A DNA stretch of 64,000 bases from Gammaproteobacteria bacterium (GCA_003137095.1 PLET01000063.1:27782-91781), one strand, 5' to 3'; counted from the stretch's first letter, positions 33,956 through 43,554 are shown. Notes: generated by a model from the sequence alone, not told the origin. Numbers and translations: made by a program.

Positions 33956-35593
33956 TTGATCTTGCGCGGTTTCATCCTCCTGTCATCGATGATGTTGACC
34001 GCTCTCGCGGCTTGCGGCGGCGGCGGCGCGAGTCCCGCAACCCCGGCTGCGGATTTCAGCATCGGCGTTTCAACCGCCGCCATCAGCGTGATCCGGGGCG
34101 CTACGAGCTCCGCGGTCACGGTGTCCGTCGCCGCCGTGAACGGTTTCGACGGCACGGTGTCCGTGGCCCTGGCCGGGCTGCCGGCGGGCGCCACCACCAC
34201 GCCGGCCTTCCCCGCCAGCGTCACGGCGGCGGCGCCGCTGCAGTTCACAATCACCCTGTCGGCCGGCACACCCGTGGGGAATTCCACGCTGACACTGAGC
34301 GGGACCAGCGGCTCGCTGAACCACGCTGCGCCGCCGATCACCCTCTCCAGCACCGCGGCGATCCAGACCTCGATGGTGGGCAGCGTGCTGTACCTGCAGA
34401 GTTACTCGAACGGCCACGCAGCGCGCATCGGCCTTGACACCGCGTGGGGCGGCGCGATCGTCGAGGTGAGCCTGGACGGCGTCAACTTCGTCAATGCGCA
34501 CGACACCGGCCGCGAAGTGCAGCCCGCACTGTACGACGGAGCGGATGTCTACACCGCCGACAATTGCAGTCCCTGCATCGGTACCTGGGGCTGGAATCCG
34601 GTGCTGGGCGGGGACCGGTACGGCCACGGCAGCCCCGTCATCGCATCGCAGCTGGGCGCCGGCTCGATCTACGTCAAGGCCCAGCCGCTCGAATGGAACC
34701 CGGATGACAAGGGAGGAGGGCCGGATACCCCCATCGGCTCGGACGTCTACGTGGAACAAACCGTCAGCACCATTCCCGCCGCACCGCTGGGCTTCCTGGT
34801 CCACACCGTCATCACGCATTTCGGCACGGATCAGCATTACGACAATCTGCAGGAATTTCCGGCCGTCTACGTCAATTCCCCGTACACCGCGCTCGCCTAT
34901 TACGGCGGCACGGCGGCGTGGACCGGCGCCGCGCTGTCCGAGGATTCGACGGTGACGGCGCTGCCGGGCACCACGGGAAACCTGTATTCCTCCGAGTTGT
35001 GGGACGCTTATGTCGATGGCACCGACACCGGACTGGCGGTATACGTTCCTAGCGCCTATGCCTATGTCGCGGCCTTTGCCAGTCTGAACGGCGGGGGCGC
35101 CGGGTCGAGCGGCAATGCCACCAATTATTTCCATCAAATGACCGCGTTCGGCTTTGCGCCGGGCGGCACGTTCACGGGCGACTACTACCTTCTGCCGGGC
35201 AATCTCGCCGCCGCCCGCAGCGGCATCTACGGGCTGCACCAGGCAGCGCCCGTGGCCGACGTCATGGCGCCCTACGGCGTTCTCGAGGCGCCCGCCGCCA
35301 ATTCGACCATCAGCGGTGCCAGCGTGGCGGTTGCAGGCTGGGCCATCGACAATGTCGCGGTGTCCGGGATCCAGGTCCTGGTCGACGGCAACGTGATCGC
35401 CACGCCCGCATTGACCGTCAACCGTCCGGATGTCGCGGCGGTCTATCCCAATGCGGCCCTGACCTGCGGTTGGCAGGCCACGCTCGATTCGACGACTCTC
35501 GCGAACGGCACGCACACCCTGGCCGTGCGGTACACCGACTCATCGAACAATGTCGCGTCGCTGCCCCCGGAGACGGTCACCGTCGCCAACTGA
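33956..35593 (+). CDS. Secreted lipoprotein with C-terminal Ig-like domain
   Basis: 545 residues read from TTG at 33956 (GGTGGAACGG upstream). The lipobox is LAAC followed by GGGGAS. Residues ~33-125 form an Ig/BACON-like beta domain. Residues ~140-430 form a large domain with GGAIVEVSLDGVNFVNAHDTGREVQPALYDG and WGWNPVLGGDRYGHGSPV, a pattern seen in uncharacterised secreted proteins of polysaccharide degraders. The last ~100 residues are a bacterial Ig domain (SVAVAGWAIDNVAVSGIQVLVDG). Probably acts on or binds a glycan at the surface, by inference only. Confidence 0.7.
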   Translation: MILRGFILLSSMMLTALAACGGGGASPATPAADFSIGVSTAAISVIRGATSSAVTVSVAAVNGFDGTVSVALAGLPAGATTTPAFPASVTAAAPLQFTITLSAGTPVGNSTLTLSGTSGSLNHAAPPITLSSTAAIQTSMVGSVLYLQSYSNGHAARIGLDTAWGGAIVEVSLDGVNFVNAHDTGREVQPALYDGADVYTADNCSPCIGTWGWNPVLGGDRYGHGSPVIASQLGAGSIYVKAQPLEWNPDDKGGGPDTPIGSDVYVEQTVSTIPAAPLGFLVHTVITHFGTDQHYDNLQEFPAVYVNSPYTALAYYGGTAAWTGAALSEDSTVTALPGTTGNLYSSELWDAYVDGTDTGLAVYVPSAYAYVAAFASLNGGGAGSSGNATNYFHQMTAFGFAPGGTFTGDYYLLPGNLAAARSGIYGLHQAAPVADVMAPYGVLEAPAANSTISGASVAVAGWAIDNVAVSGIQVLVDGNVIATPALTVNRPDVAAVYPNAALTCGWQATLDSTTLANGTHTLAVRYTDSSNNVASLPPETVTVAN

Positions 35594-35648
35594 GGGAATG
35601 TGGGCGAACTCCGGGCGATTACCGGGCGGGTGCCGGCCGGGTGCCGCA

Positions 35649-36659
35649 TCAGGCGAACCGCAGGGTCCGGCCGAGCCCGAGGTCGGCCGCCTTCTTCAAA
35701 ATGACGTCGGCCAGCCCGATGTCGCTGAGACTGAGCCCGCGGTGCCAGAACAGAATGGTCTCCTCCGGGCTTTCGCGGCCGGGCCTCAGGCCGGCGACGA
35801 TCTGGCCGAGTTCGGCATGCAGATTCTGCTCGGTCAGCCGGCCGAGATCGACGTGCCGGCGCAGCGCGCCCAGGGGCAGCCCGGGGCGGCATTGACCCCA
35901 GTCATCGACGACCACCTTGTCCATGATGTCGGTCAGCGACAATTCCACGGCGCTCATGGTGCCGTAGGGCACGACGAGCGCCCCGGGCTTGATCCATGCG
36001 GTCTTGAGCAGCGGTTCAGGTTCGGCGAGGCGCGTCGCCTCCACCACGATGTCGGCCCCCCGCACGCACGACTCCCAGTCGTCCACGGCCACCACCGGTT
36101 TGCCGAGATCACGGCTGAGCGTGTGGGCGAACGCGATCCGGCTCTCCGGACGCCGCGAGTGGACGCGGATTTCATCGAAGTCGAACAGGTGGTTGAGCAG
36201 CCGGACGTTCCAATACGCGGTGCCGCGCGCACCGATGTGGCCGAGCACACGGCTGCCGCCGCGCGCGAGATATTTCCCGCCGAGCGCTGTCATGGCGCCG
36301 GTGCGCATCGCGGTGAGCGAGGTGGCGTCGAGGATCGCGCGGGGGATTCCGGTGTCCGGATCGAACAGGCAGAGCAGTGCGGGTTCGGATGACAGCCCGA
36401 GCCGGTGGTTGTTCACGAAATCCCCGACCACCTTGACACCAGCGAGCCGCAGCGGATTCACCACGCCGCGCAGTACGTTGAAATGCCCAAGGGACGAATC
36501 GCGGGGCACTAGGTGCACTCGCGGCTCGATGACCACCTCTCCCCTGCCTTGCGCTTCCAGGGCCTGGCGCACGGCCTCGAGGATTTCCGTGTCGGTGAGA
36601 GCGAGCCGTTCGATGTCGGGCCCGTTCAGATAGGTGATGTGGACGGGCTGCATGGTCAT
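35649..36659 (-). CDS. Ornithine cyclodeaminase/mu-crystallin family protein
   Basis: 336 residues. RLAGVKVVGDFVNN (substrate-binding Lys), LDATSLTAMRTGAMTALGGKYLA and the Rossmann part VLGHIGARGTAYWNVRLLNH show the family; ADIVVEATRLAEPEPLL continues it. The usual GxGxQ nucleotide loop reads GHIGARGTA, which still fits NAD(P). Members are ornithine cyclodeaminases, ketimine reductases or alanine dehydrogenases. The ATG at 36659 overlaps the stop of the upstream MFS gene (ATGA), so the carrier probably imports the enzyme's substrate. Confidence 0.82.
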   Translation of the reverse strand: MTMQPVHITYLNGPDIERLALTDTEILEAVRQALEAQGRGEVVIEPRVHLVPRDSSLGHFNVLRGVVNPLRLAGVKVVGDFVNNHRLGLSSEPALLCLFDPDTGIPRAILDATSLTAMRTGAMTALGGKYLARGGSRVLGHIGARGTAYWNVRLLNHLFDFDEIRVHSRRPESRIAFAHTLSRDLGKPVVAVDDWESCVRGADIVVEATRLAEPEPLLKTAWIKPGALVVPYGTMSAVELSLTDIMDKVVVDDWGQCRPGLPLGALRRHVDLGRLTEQNLHAELGQIVAGLRPGRESPEETILFWHRGLSLSDIGLADVILKKAADLGLGRTLRFA

Positions 36660-37930
36660 GGCGCGGCGGCGATGCCGACGCCGCGAAAGCGCGCCAGATC
36701 GGCCTGCGGATCGATGAGCACGGCCGCGGCGAAACCCATCATCGCCACCAGGGTGCCGGCCGCCATGAAGCCGGTGCGAAAACCCGCGATCGGATCGGCG
36801 TCGATGTCGACCAGCATTCCCATCGCCACCGGCGCGCACAGGCCGGCGAGGGTATGTACCGAATTGGCCATCCCCAACATCGCGCCGCGTTGTGCGAGCG
36901 GGGAGATCTCCCCGATCAGCGTGGTGCCGAGCGTGAAGATGACGCTGCCGATCGAGAAACACACGCCGATCAACAGCACCTCAAGGGTTCCTACCCCGGC
37001 ATTGGCCATCCCGACGTTGGGCACGAGGATCATGGAAATCCCGCTGATCATGACGCACAGCGCACCGAACAGGCCGCGCGAGATGCGGCTCGGCACGCCG
37101 CGCGCCGACAGCCCTTGCGACAGCCATGCGCAGCACGGCGCCAGCACCATCTGCAGCGCCGACGGCAGGGCGATGACCCAGGCGGCGCTTTGCGGCGCCA
37201 TGCGCAGCGCATGGATGAGGTAATTGGCGAGCCAGACCAGATTGAGCGCGATGACCCAGTAGGCGGCGAAGCCCGCCAAGTAAACGCCGATGGCGGTGCG
37301 GCTGAAGATCAGCGACGCGTAGGGAATGACCATCGCGGCGGCCGCGGGCGGATCGCCTATCGGCCCTTCTTCGCCAAACCAAAGCCACGCACAAACCCAT
37401 GCCAGACCCACGGCGCCGAGCGCGCCGAATGCGGCATGCCAGCCGCGCGCGACGATTATGAGGGTGATCAGGGGGGCCACGATGCCGGTGCCGAATGCGG
37501 CGCCGCAGGCGACCACGCTGGTCGGCAACGCGCGTCCCCGGTCGCCGAACCACTTGTACACCGCATGCACGGCGACGGGAAAGGAAGGCCCTTCAGCCGC
37601 ACCGAGCAGGATGCGGCTGGTGAGCAGCGCCGCAAATCCCGACACCACGCTCATGGGCAACAGCGCGGCGGACCAGGCGACGCCCATCCATCCCATGATG
37701 GACTTGGTGCGCACGCGATTCGCCAGAAAGCCGACGGCGACGCCGGAAGCCGAAAACAGCAGGAAGAAGGCGCTCCCCAGCATTCCGAACTGGACGTGGC
37801 TCAGGCCGAGTTCCCGCATGATGGGTACGCTCGACAGGCCGACGACCGCCTTGTCGGCATAGTTTATCAGCATGAACAGAAAGACCAGGGCCACCGTGCT
37901 CCATGCCCTGCGGTCGAGAGTGGAAAACAT
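36656..37930 (-). CDS. MFS transporter, anion:cation symporter type
   Basis: 424 residues with twelve membrane spans. FMLINYADKAVVGLSSVPIMRELGLSHVQFGMLGS and ILLGAAEGPSFPVAVHAVYKWFGDRGRAL are typical of the ACS group (sugar acids, aromatic acids, phthalate-like solutes). Its stop overlaps the start of the ornithine-cyclodeaminase-family gene and its start lies 6 bases behind a small membrane protein, so three genes form one unit. The solute is unknown. Confidence 0.85.
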   Translation of the reverse strand: MFSTLDRRAWSTVALVFLFMLINYADKAVVGLSSVPIMRELGLSHVQFGMLGSAFFLLFSASGVAVGFLANRVRTKSIMGWMGVAWSAALLPMSVVSGFAALLTSRILLGAAEGPSFPVAVHAVYKWFGDRGRALPTSVVACGAAFGTGIVAPLITLIIVARGWHAAFGALGAVGLAWVCAWLWFGEEGPIGDPPAAAAMVIPYASLIFSRTAIGVYLAGFAAYWVIALNLVWLANYLIHALRMAPQSAAWVIALPSALQMVLAPCCAWLSQGLSARGVPSRISRGLFGALCVMISGISMILVPNVGMANAGVGTLEVLLIGVCFSIGSVIFTLGTTLIGEISPLAQRGAMLGMANSVHTLAGLCAPVAMGMLVDIDADPIAGFRTGFMAAGTLVAMMGFAAAVLIDPQADLARFRGVGIAAAP

Positions 37931-37936
37931 CCGCGC

Positions 37937-38173
37937 TCAGCCGCGTCCGAGCAGCGCCAGAACCTGCCGCCGGGCGGGCGCCGAGGGCTGCGCGCCCAGC
38001 CGGGTCACGGACAGCGCCGCCGCGGCGCCGGTGACCTTGATCCCGGTCAACAGTTCGGCCTCGCTTTGATTCGGCGTGAGCACCGCAATTTGGCGCAGCA
38101 ACCATAGTCCCAATAGAACAGCTGAAAGCACGCACATCGCCACGGCCAGGGGATAGGAATGAACCGTCACCAT
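37937..38173 (-). CDS. Small single-span membrane protein
   Basis: 78 residues if read from ATG at 38173. One hydrophobic segment (LAVAMCVLSAVLLGLWLL) is followed by LTPNQSEAELLTGIKVTGAAAALSVTRLGAQP and a basic C-terminus. I do not recognise the family. The position, 6 bases before the MFS gene and on the same strand, supports it as a real first gene of that operon. GGCGAGCGACG precedes the ATG. Confidence 0.5.
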   Translation of the reverse strand: MVTVHSYPLAVAMCVLSAVLLGLWLLRQIAVLTPNQSEAELLTGIKVTGAAAALSVTRLGAQPSAPARRQVLALLGRG

Positions 38174-38387
38174 CGTCGCTCGCCGCCCGCGCAGTGAAAG
38201 TCCGCGCCCATCGGCACAGGGTGCCATCGCAGGAACGCCCCCGCAACCACGGCGCCTAAGCTGAAGTTACCCCCGCCTAAGGGTCAACCACGACTTGCTG
38301 CGGATCCTGTGCCGGCATACTGTCGAGGGCGATCCGTGCACACGCCGCCGCCCAAGCTCACCCGACCGCCGGGAGACATCTCCAATC

Positions 38388-40322
38388 ATGCATCGCTCCG
38401 GTCCGGCGCCAAACGCGCCTCGCGGCAGCCTCGCGGCACTGACCGTCGCCGCGGCCGGGATCGTTTACGGCGACATCGGCACCTCGCCGCTGTACGCACT
38501 CGACCAGATTTTCCTCGGCCGCGGCGGCATGCCCCTGACACCCGACAGCGTGCTCGGGGGCATTTCCCTGGTGGTGTGGACGCTCACCGTCATCGTCGCC
38601 ATCAAGTACGCGATATTCGTTCTGCGTGCCCAGAATGACGGCGAAGGCGGCGTGTTCGCGCTCTACGGGCTGCTGCACACCCAGCGGCGCCGCGGCATCA
38701 CGTTCATATTGTGGTCGCTGATGCTCGGTGCGGGGCTGCTGTTCGGCGACGGCATGATCACACCGGCCATCAGCGTGCTCGCGGCCATCGAGGGGCTCGG
38801 CGTCGCGGCCCCGGCGCTCTCCGTCGCGGTGATGCCCGTGACCATGGTTCTGCTCGGCGTGCTGTTCGCGGTCCAGGTCAAGGGCACCACGGGAATCGGC
38901 AGGGTATTCGGTCCGGTGATGATCCTTTGGTTCATTGCGATCGCGGCACTCGGCGGCCGTCAATTGCTGCAGCATCCGCAGATCCTGCAGGCCTTCAATC
39001 CCATGCTCGGCGCGAGATTTCTGGTCCAGGTGGGCATGTACAAGTCGCTGTTGCTGCTCGGCGCCCTGATGTTGGTGGTCACCGGCGGGGAGGCGATGTA
39101 CGCCGATCTGGGGCATTTCGGAGCGCTGCCGATCAGGCTGAGCTGGTTTGCGCTGGTTTATCCGGCGCTGCTCTTCAATTATCTGGGTCAGGGGGCATAT
39201 CTGCTGGGCGGCACGCCCATCATCGGCGGCAAGATATTCTACAGCCTGGTCCCGGCGGCGATGCTGTACCCGATGATCGTGCTGGCCACCGCCGCGACCA
39301 TCATCGCGTCGCAATCGCTGATCGTCGGCGCCTTTTCACTCGCCCACCAGGCCACCGGACTCGGGCTGTTTCCGCGGTTGCAGGTGCTGCACACCCACCA
39401 CGCGCATGCCGGACAGATCTACGTGCCCGTCGTCAACTGGACCCTGTTCGTCGGATGCATCGTGCTGGTCGCCGCCTTCCGTTCGAGCGATTCGCTGGGA
39501 GCCGCCTACGGCCTCGCGGTATCGGGGGTGATGCTGATCACGTCTCTCGCGATGTTTCCGATATCCCGGCTGTGCTGGGGTTGGGGCCGGATCGCGACCG
39601 GCCTGTTGTGGGGGACGCTGGGGGCGGTCAACGGCGCGTTCTTCCTGGCCAGCTGCCTGAAGTTCCTGGAAGGCGGCTTCGTGCCGCTATCCATCGGCGT
39701 CGCGAGCTTCCTCATCATGGCGATCTGGCGCTGGGGCCGCAGGGCGACCTTCGCAGCCTATTCCAACAAGCAGACCATGACCATCGCGGAGCTCATCCGG
39801 CTGCACGCGCAAAGCACCCACTTCATGGAGCGGGCCGCGGTGCTGATGAGCCCTAAGCCACTGCGCCACGTCGCGGACCGGACGCCGGCGCTGCTGCAGT
39901 TGCTGTGGGACCGCTATGGCGTGCTGCCGAGGAATCTGCTGTTCGTCGCGGTTGTCCAGCGCAAGGTGCCCTACATCCGCGACGGTCGGTATGCGATCAA
40001 GGTGTTCGACCAGGACGCCGACCGCGGCAGCATCATCGGCGTGGAACTGAGTTTTGGATTCATGGAGGAACCCAATGTGGAGCGGGCGCTGGAGGGCCTG
40101 GCGCGGCTGAAGGAGATCGCACTGCCCGCGGACCGGCGGCAATGGATCGTGCACGTCTGCCACGAGAATCTGCTGCCCGCCCGGAACATGGGATTCCTGC
40201 GGCGGCTGCGGCTGCGGTTGTTCCTTCTATTGCGGCGCATCTCGAGGCCCGCCTATTCTTACTATGGCCTCGGCAATGAAGTGCAATTGTCGGCCGAAAC
40301 GCTGCCTGTGAGGGTGCGCTGA
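38388..40322 (+). CDS. kup: Low-affinity potassium uptake protein Kup
   Basis: 644 residues with twelve membrane spans and a cytoplasmic C-terminal domain, the usual Kup size. VAAAGIVYGDIGTSPLYALDQIF, KYAIFVLRAQNDGEGGVFALYGLL and GGEAMYADLGHFG are family hallmarks; the last includes the conserved acidic residue in the transport path. It is a proton-coupled potassium importer of the inner membrane. ATG at 38388 follows GGGAGA by about 11 bases. 3' end is convergent and four bases from the next gene. Confidence 0.93.
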   Translation: MHRSGPAPNAPRGSLAALTVAAAGIVYGDIGTSPLYALDQIFLGRGGMPLTPDSVLGGISLVVWTLTVIVAIKYAIFVLRAQNDGEGGVFALYGLLHTQRRRGITFILWSLMLGAGLLFGDGMITPAISVLAAIEGLGVAAPALSVAVMPVTMVLLGVLFAVQVKGTTGIGRVFGPVMILWFIAIAALGGRQLLQHPQILQAFNPMLGARFLVQVGMYKSLLLLGALMLVVTGGEAMYADLGHFGALPIRLSWFALVYPALLFNYLGQGAYLLGGTPIIGGKIFYSLVPAAMLYPMIVLATAATIIASQSLIVGAFSLAHQATGLGLFPRLQVLHTHHAHAGQIYVPVVNWTLFVGCIVLVAAFRSSDSLGAAYGLAVSGVMLITSLAMFPISRLCWGWGRIATGLLWGTLGAVNGAFFLASCLKFLEGGFVPLSIGVASFLIMAIWRWGRRATFAAYSNKQTMTIAELIRLHAQSTHFMERAAVLMSPKPLRHVADRTPALLQLLWDRYGVLPRNLLFVAVVQRKVPYIRDGRYAIKVFDQDADRGSIIGVELSFGFMEEPNVERALEGLARLKEIALPADRRQWIVHVCHENLLPARNMGFLRRLRLRLFLLLRRISRPAYSYYGLGNEVQLSAETLPVRVR

Positions 40323-40325
40323 GCG

Positions 40326-41225
40326 TCAGCGCGGTAGCTGCCGCAGGCGCCAGTCGCTGCGGATGTTCTTCGAGGTCTGGCCGCCACCGTCGGGCCGCCA
40401 GCCGGGCGGTCCGAATACCACGCCGAGCGCTTCACGCAACGAATTCGCGCGCCACAGGTCGCGCAGGATCGCCAGCCATTCATGGAAGGCGATGGCCAGG
40501 GGGTTGAACGTCCCGATGTTCTTCACGATGCCGTAGTGCGGCGGCTCCTCGTCGCTTTCCGCGACGAACGTGCCGAACAGCCGATCCCAGACCATGAGCA
40601 CCCCGGCGTAGTTGCGGTCCAGGTAGCGGGGGTTGGAGGCGTGATGCACCCGATGATGCGAGGGCGTGTTGAACAGATATTCGAACCAGTCCGGCATCCG
40701 GTGCACCGCCTCCGTGTGAATCCAGAACTGATAGAACAGATTGAAGCTCTGCTGTGCCAGGATCATGGCCGGCGGGAATCCGAGGAACGCCAGCGGGATC
40801 CACGGCGTCCAGGTGCCGACGATCACGCTGGTCCAGGATTGACGCACCGCGGTCGATAGATTGTACTGCTGCGAGGAATGATGATTGACGTGGGCGGCCC
40901 ACCAAAAACGGCACTCGTGGCTGATGCGGTGAAACCAGTAATACGTGAAGTCATCCAGGAAGAAAATCGCCACCCAGGCCCAGGGCGATGACGGTGATAT
41001 GTCAAACAGCCGCTCGTGGTAGACGGCCGTGAGACCCGCGAACACCACCCCGGCCATCATCAAGTTCATCGCAATGTTGCCGAGCTGCATGCCGAACGAT
41101 GCCAGCGTATCGCGAGGCTGATACCGGGCCTGGATCAACGCCAGGCTGCCGAGCGCGGCCTCGAGGCCGATCATGGTCAGCGACAGGGCGAGAAACAGAT
41201 CGGGCAGATTCAACTGGTGGTGCAT
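40326..41225 (-). CDS. Sterol desaturase/fatty acid hydroxylase family protein
   Basis: 299 residues with four membrane spans. Histidine boxes FHRISHE, HVNHHSS and HHRVHH are those of the di-iron membrane hydroxylases (fatty acid hydroxylase superfamily). The enzyme would hydroxylate or desaturate a lipid. GGGGAGGTTCG precedes the ATG at 41225. It lies 65 bases behind hydroxypyruvate reductase on the same strand and may share its transcript. A second, larger member is at 44846. Confidence 0.83.
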   Translation of the reverse strand: MHHQLNLPDLFLALSLTMIGLEAALGSLALIQARYQPRDTLASFGMQLGNIAMNLMMAGVVFAGLTAVYHERLFDISPSSPWAWVAIFFLDDFTYYWFHRISHECRFWWAAHVNHHSSQQYNLSTAVRQSWTSVIVGTWTPWIPLAFLGFPPAMILAQQSFNLFYQFWIHTEAVHRMPDWFEYLFNTPSHHRVHHASNPRYLDRNYAGVLMVWDRLFGTFVAESDEEPPHYGIVKNIGTFNPLAIAFHEWLAILRDLWRANSLREALGVVFGPPGWRPDGGGQTSKNIRSDWRLRQLPR

Positions 41226-41290
41226 CGAACCTCCCCGCCAGGGTGGGTCGGTACTTGAAGATATTGCGGCGGATCGTAATCCGCAAGGGC

Positions 41291-42238
41291 TCAGGTCACC
41301 AGATTGCGCGGCGATCCCGCCGCCCAGCCGTCGATGTTGTCGACCAGCTGATCGGCGAGGAACTGCATCGCACCGTCCGAGGCCCACGCCACGTGCGGGG
41401 TGAGGATGAAATTCGGCCGCCGCACCTCGAGCAGCGGATTGCCGTTTCGCGGCGGTTCGACGGTGAGCACGTCGAAGCCGGCCCCCGCGATGAGTCCCTG
41501 GTCGAGCGCCTCGATGAGGGCCGCCTCGTCGACCAGTCCGCCGCGGGCGGTGTTGATGAGCAGAGTGTTGCGCTTCATCCTGCGAAAAGCCGCGCGGCCG
41601 ATGAGATTGCGCGTGCTCGGCAGCAGCGGGCAATGCAGCGAGATCACGTCGGACTCGGCCAGAACCTGATCGTGCGGCGTGAAGTCCACGCCCTCCATCC
41701 TGGGCGGCGCGTGGTCGGCGAACAGCACGCGCATCCCGAAAGCGCGGCCGATGGCGGCGGTGGCCTGCCCGATCGCGCCCTCGCCGATGATGCCGAGAGT
41801 CGAGCCGTGCAGATCGCCGATGTCGTGGGTGAAAAAGCAGAACTGCTCCGAGCGGTTCCAAACGCCGTCCTCGACGTCTCGCCGGTAGGCGAGCAGATTG
41901 CGGCGCAGCGCCAGGATCAGGGCGAAGGTATGCTCCGGCACCGTATGTACGGCGTAATTGCGGATGTTGGCGACGGCGATGCCGTGCGCCTGGCAGTACG
42001 GCACGTCCACCACATCGTAGCCGGTCGCGGCCACGGCGATCATCTTGAGCTGCGGCAGCCGGCGCAGGCTCTCATCGCGCATCGGCACCTTGTTGATGAT
42101 GGCGATGCTCGCGCCGGCAAGCCGCGGCACGATCTCCCCGGCGTCGGTTTTCGCATGTTCGATGTACTCGGCCGCGCAGGATGGCTTGCGCACCGTCGCC
42201 TTGAGCGAGGCACGATCCAGAAAGACGACACGATGCAT
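41291..42238 (-). CDS. hprA: D-2-hydroxyacid dehydrogenase (hydroxypyruvate/glycerate type)
   Basis: 315 residues. IAVAATGYDVVDVPYCQAHGIAVAN, LGIIGEGAIGQATAAIGRAFGM (NAD loop), LLINTARGGLVDEAALIEAL and TPHVAWAS with the catalytic His show the family; EPP after it is typical of glycerate dehydrogenase. The reaction would be hydroxypyruvate + NADH to D-glycerate. The NAD loop reads GEGAIG, a variant of GxGxIG. Its ATG overlaps the stop of the serine-glyoxylate aminotransferase by one base, which supports hydroxypyruvate as substrate. Confidence 0.85.
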   Translation of the reverse strand: MHRVVFLDRASLKATVRKPSCAAEYIEHAKTDAGEIVPRLAGASIAIINKVPMRDESLRRLPQLKMIAVAATGYDVVDVPYCQAHGIAVANIRNYAVHTVPEHTFALILALRRNLLAYRRDVEDGVWNRSEQFCFFTHDIGDLHGSTLGIIGEGAIGQATAAIGRAFGMRVLFADHAPPRMEGVDFTPHDQVLAESDVISLHCPLLPSTRNLIGRAAFRRMKRNTLLINTARGGLVDEAALIEALDQGLIAGAGFDVLTVEPPRNGNPLLEVRRPNFILTPHVAWASDGAMQFLADQLVDNIDGWAAGSPRNLVT

Positions 42239-43467
42239 CACGCCGTTGCCACCTTGCGCGCCGCGGTGGCGGGGTTGGCGGCGGCCTGGTTCGCGGCGGG
42301 CGAATGCGTGCGCCAGTAGGCCTGCGCGGCCGCCACGCCGCTGGCGGGCTGGATTTTGACGCCCACGTCGAGCATCGCCAGTTCCGCCCCTGCGATGGCG
42401 CCGAGCAGCATGAGTTCGTTGAGGTCTCCGAGATGGCCGATGCGAAACAGCTTGCCGGCCACCTTCGACAGACCGGCGCCGAGGGAGAGGTTGTAGCGCG
42501 AAAACGCGCGCACGATCACGTCCGCGCCGCTGATGCCTTCGGGCATCAGGATGGCGGAAACGGTATTGGAATACCATTGCGGCGCGACCGCGCAGAGTTT
42601 CAGCTGCCAGCCGTCGAGCACCGCAGCGCGCACCCCGCCGGCCAGATAGCGATGCCGCGCGAAGACGTTCTCCAGGCCCTCCTCGGCCAGCATGGCGAGC
42701 GACTCGCGCAAGCCGTGGAGCAGCGGCAGCGAGGGCGTATAGGGAAAATAGCCCGCAGCGTTGGAATTGACCATGTCGCCGTAGTCGAAATAGCAGCGCC
42801 TCGAGGTGGCGCTCTTCGCCGCCTGCAGCGCCTTCTGGCTCACGCAGGTCACGCCCAGTCCGGCGGGCAGCATCAGCCCCTTTTGCGAGCCGCTGACGCA
42901 CACGTCCACACCCCATTCGTCCATGCGAAAGTCGATGCAACCGAGCGCGCTCACCGCATCCACGAACAGCAGCGCGGGATGCTTCGTGCCATCCATGACC
43001 TGGCGCAGCGCATGCACGTCGCTCGCGACTCCCGTGGCGGTTTCGTTCTGGCAGATCAGCACCGCCTTGATGCGGTGCTCCTGGTCGGCGGTCAGGGAGG
43101 CCCGATAGCGCTCGAGCGGTGCGCCTTCCCCCCACGGCGTCTCGAGAATCTCGACCTCATAACCCAGGCGTGCGCACATGTCGGCCCACAGATGGCTGAA
43201 CTGGCCGTAACGGGCGATCAGCACCTTGTCGCCCGGGTTCAAACAGTTGGTGAGTGCCGCCTCCCAGCATCCCGTGCCCGAGGATGGAAACACGATCGGG
43301 CTGCCCGTGGTGGTCTTGAACAGGGATTTTAAGCCGTCGATGCAGGCGCGAGTCAGCTCGGGAAAGCCCGCCGAGCGGTGATCCTCCATGGCCACCATCA
43401 TGGCCCGCAGGATGCGGTCCGGCACGTTGGTGGGTCCGGGAACGAACAAGAAATTGCGGCCAGCCAT
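42238..43467 (-). CDS. sgaA: Serine-glyoxylate aminotransferase
   Basis: 409 residues, PLP aminotransferase class V. The start GRNFLFVPGPTNVPDRIL and FPSSGTGCWEAALTN are typical, and the PLP Lys is in VSGSQKGLMLPAGLG. The enzyme transfers the amino group from serine to glyoxylate, giving hydroxypyruvate and glycine. The next gene reduces hydroxypyruvate, and glyoxylate could come from the oxalate operon at 29-34 kb. AAGGAAA lies 6 bases before the ATG. The last ~40 residues are Ala-rich and low complexity. Confidence 0.88.
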   Translation of the reverse strand: MAGRNFLFVPGPTNVPDRILRAMMVAMEDHRSAGFPELTRACIDGLKSLFKTTTGSPIVFPSSGTGCWEAALTNCLNPGDKVLIARYGQFSHLWADMCARLGYEVEILETPWGEGAPLERYRASLTADQEHRIKAVLICQNETATGVASDVHALRQVMDGTKHPALLFVDAVSALGCIDFRMDEWGVDVCVSGSQKGLMLPAGLGVTCVSQKALQAAKSATSRRCYFDYGDMVNSNAAGYFPYTPSLPLLHGLRESLAMLAEEGLENVFARHRYLAGGVRAAVLDGWQLKLCAVAPQWYSNTVSAILMPEGISGADVIVRAFSRYNLSLGAGLSKVAGKLFRIGHLGDLNELMLLGAIAGAELAMLDVGVKIQPASGVAAAQAYWRTHSPAANQAAANPATAARKVATA

Positions 43468-43554
43468 GATGGATTTCCTTCGACGAGGGGTTGCCTGGTA
43501 AATCCTGAAGAATAGACGACCGGCCCGGGCAACGCACCCTGGGGCCGCGGGCGC

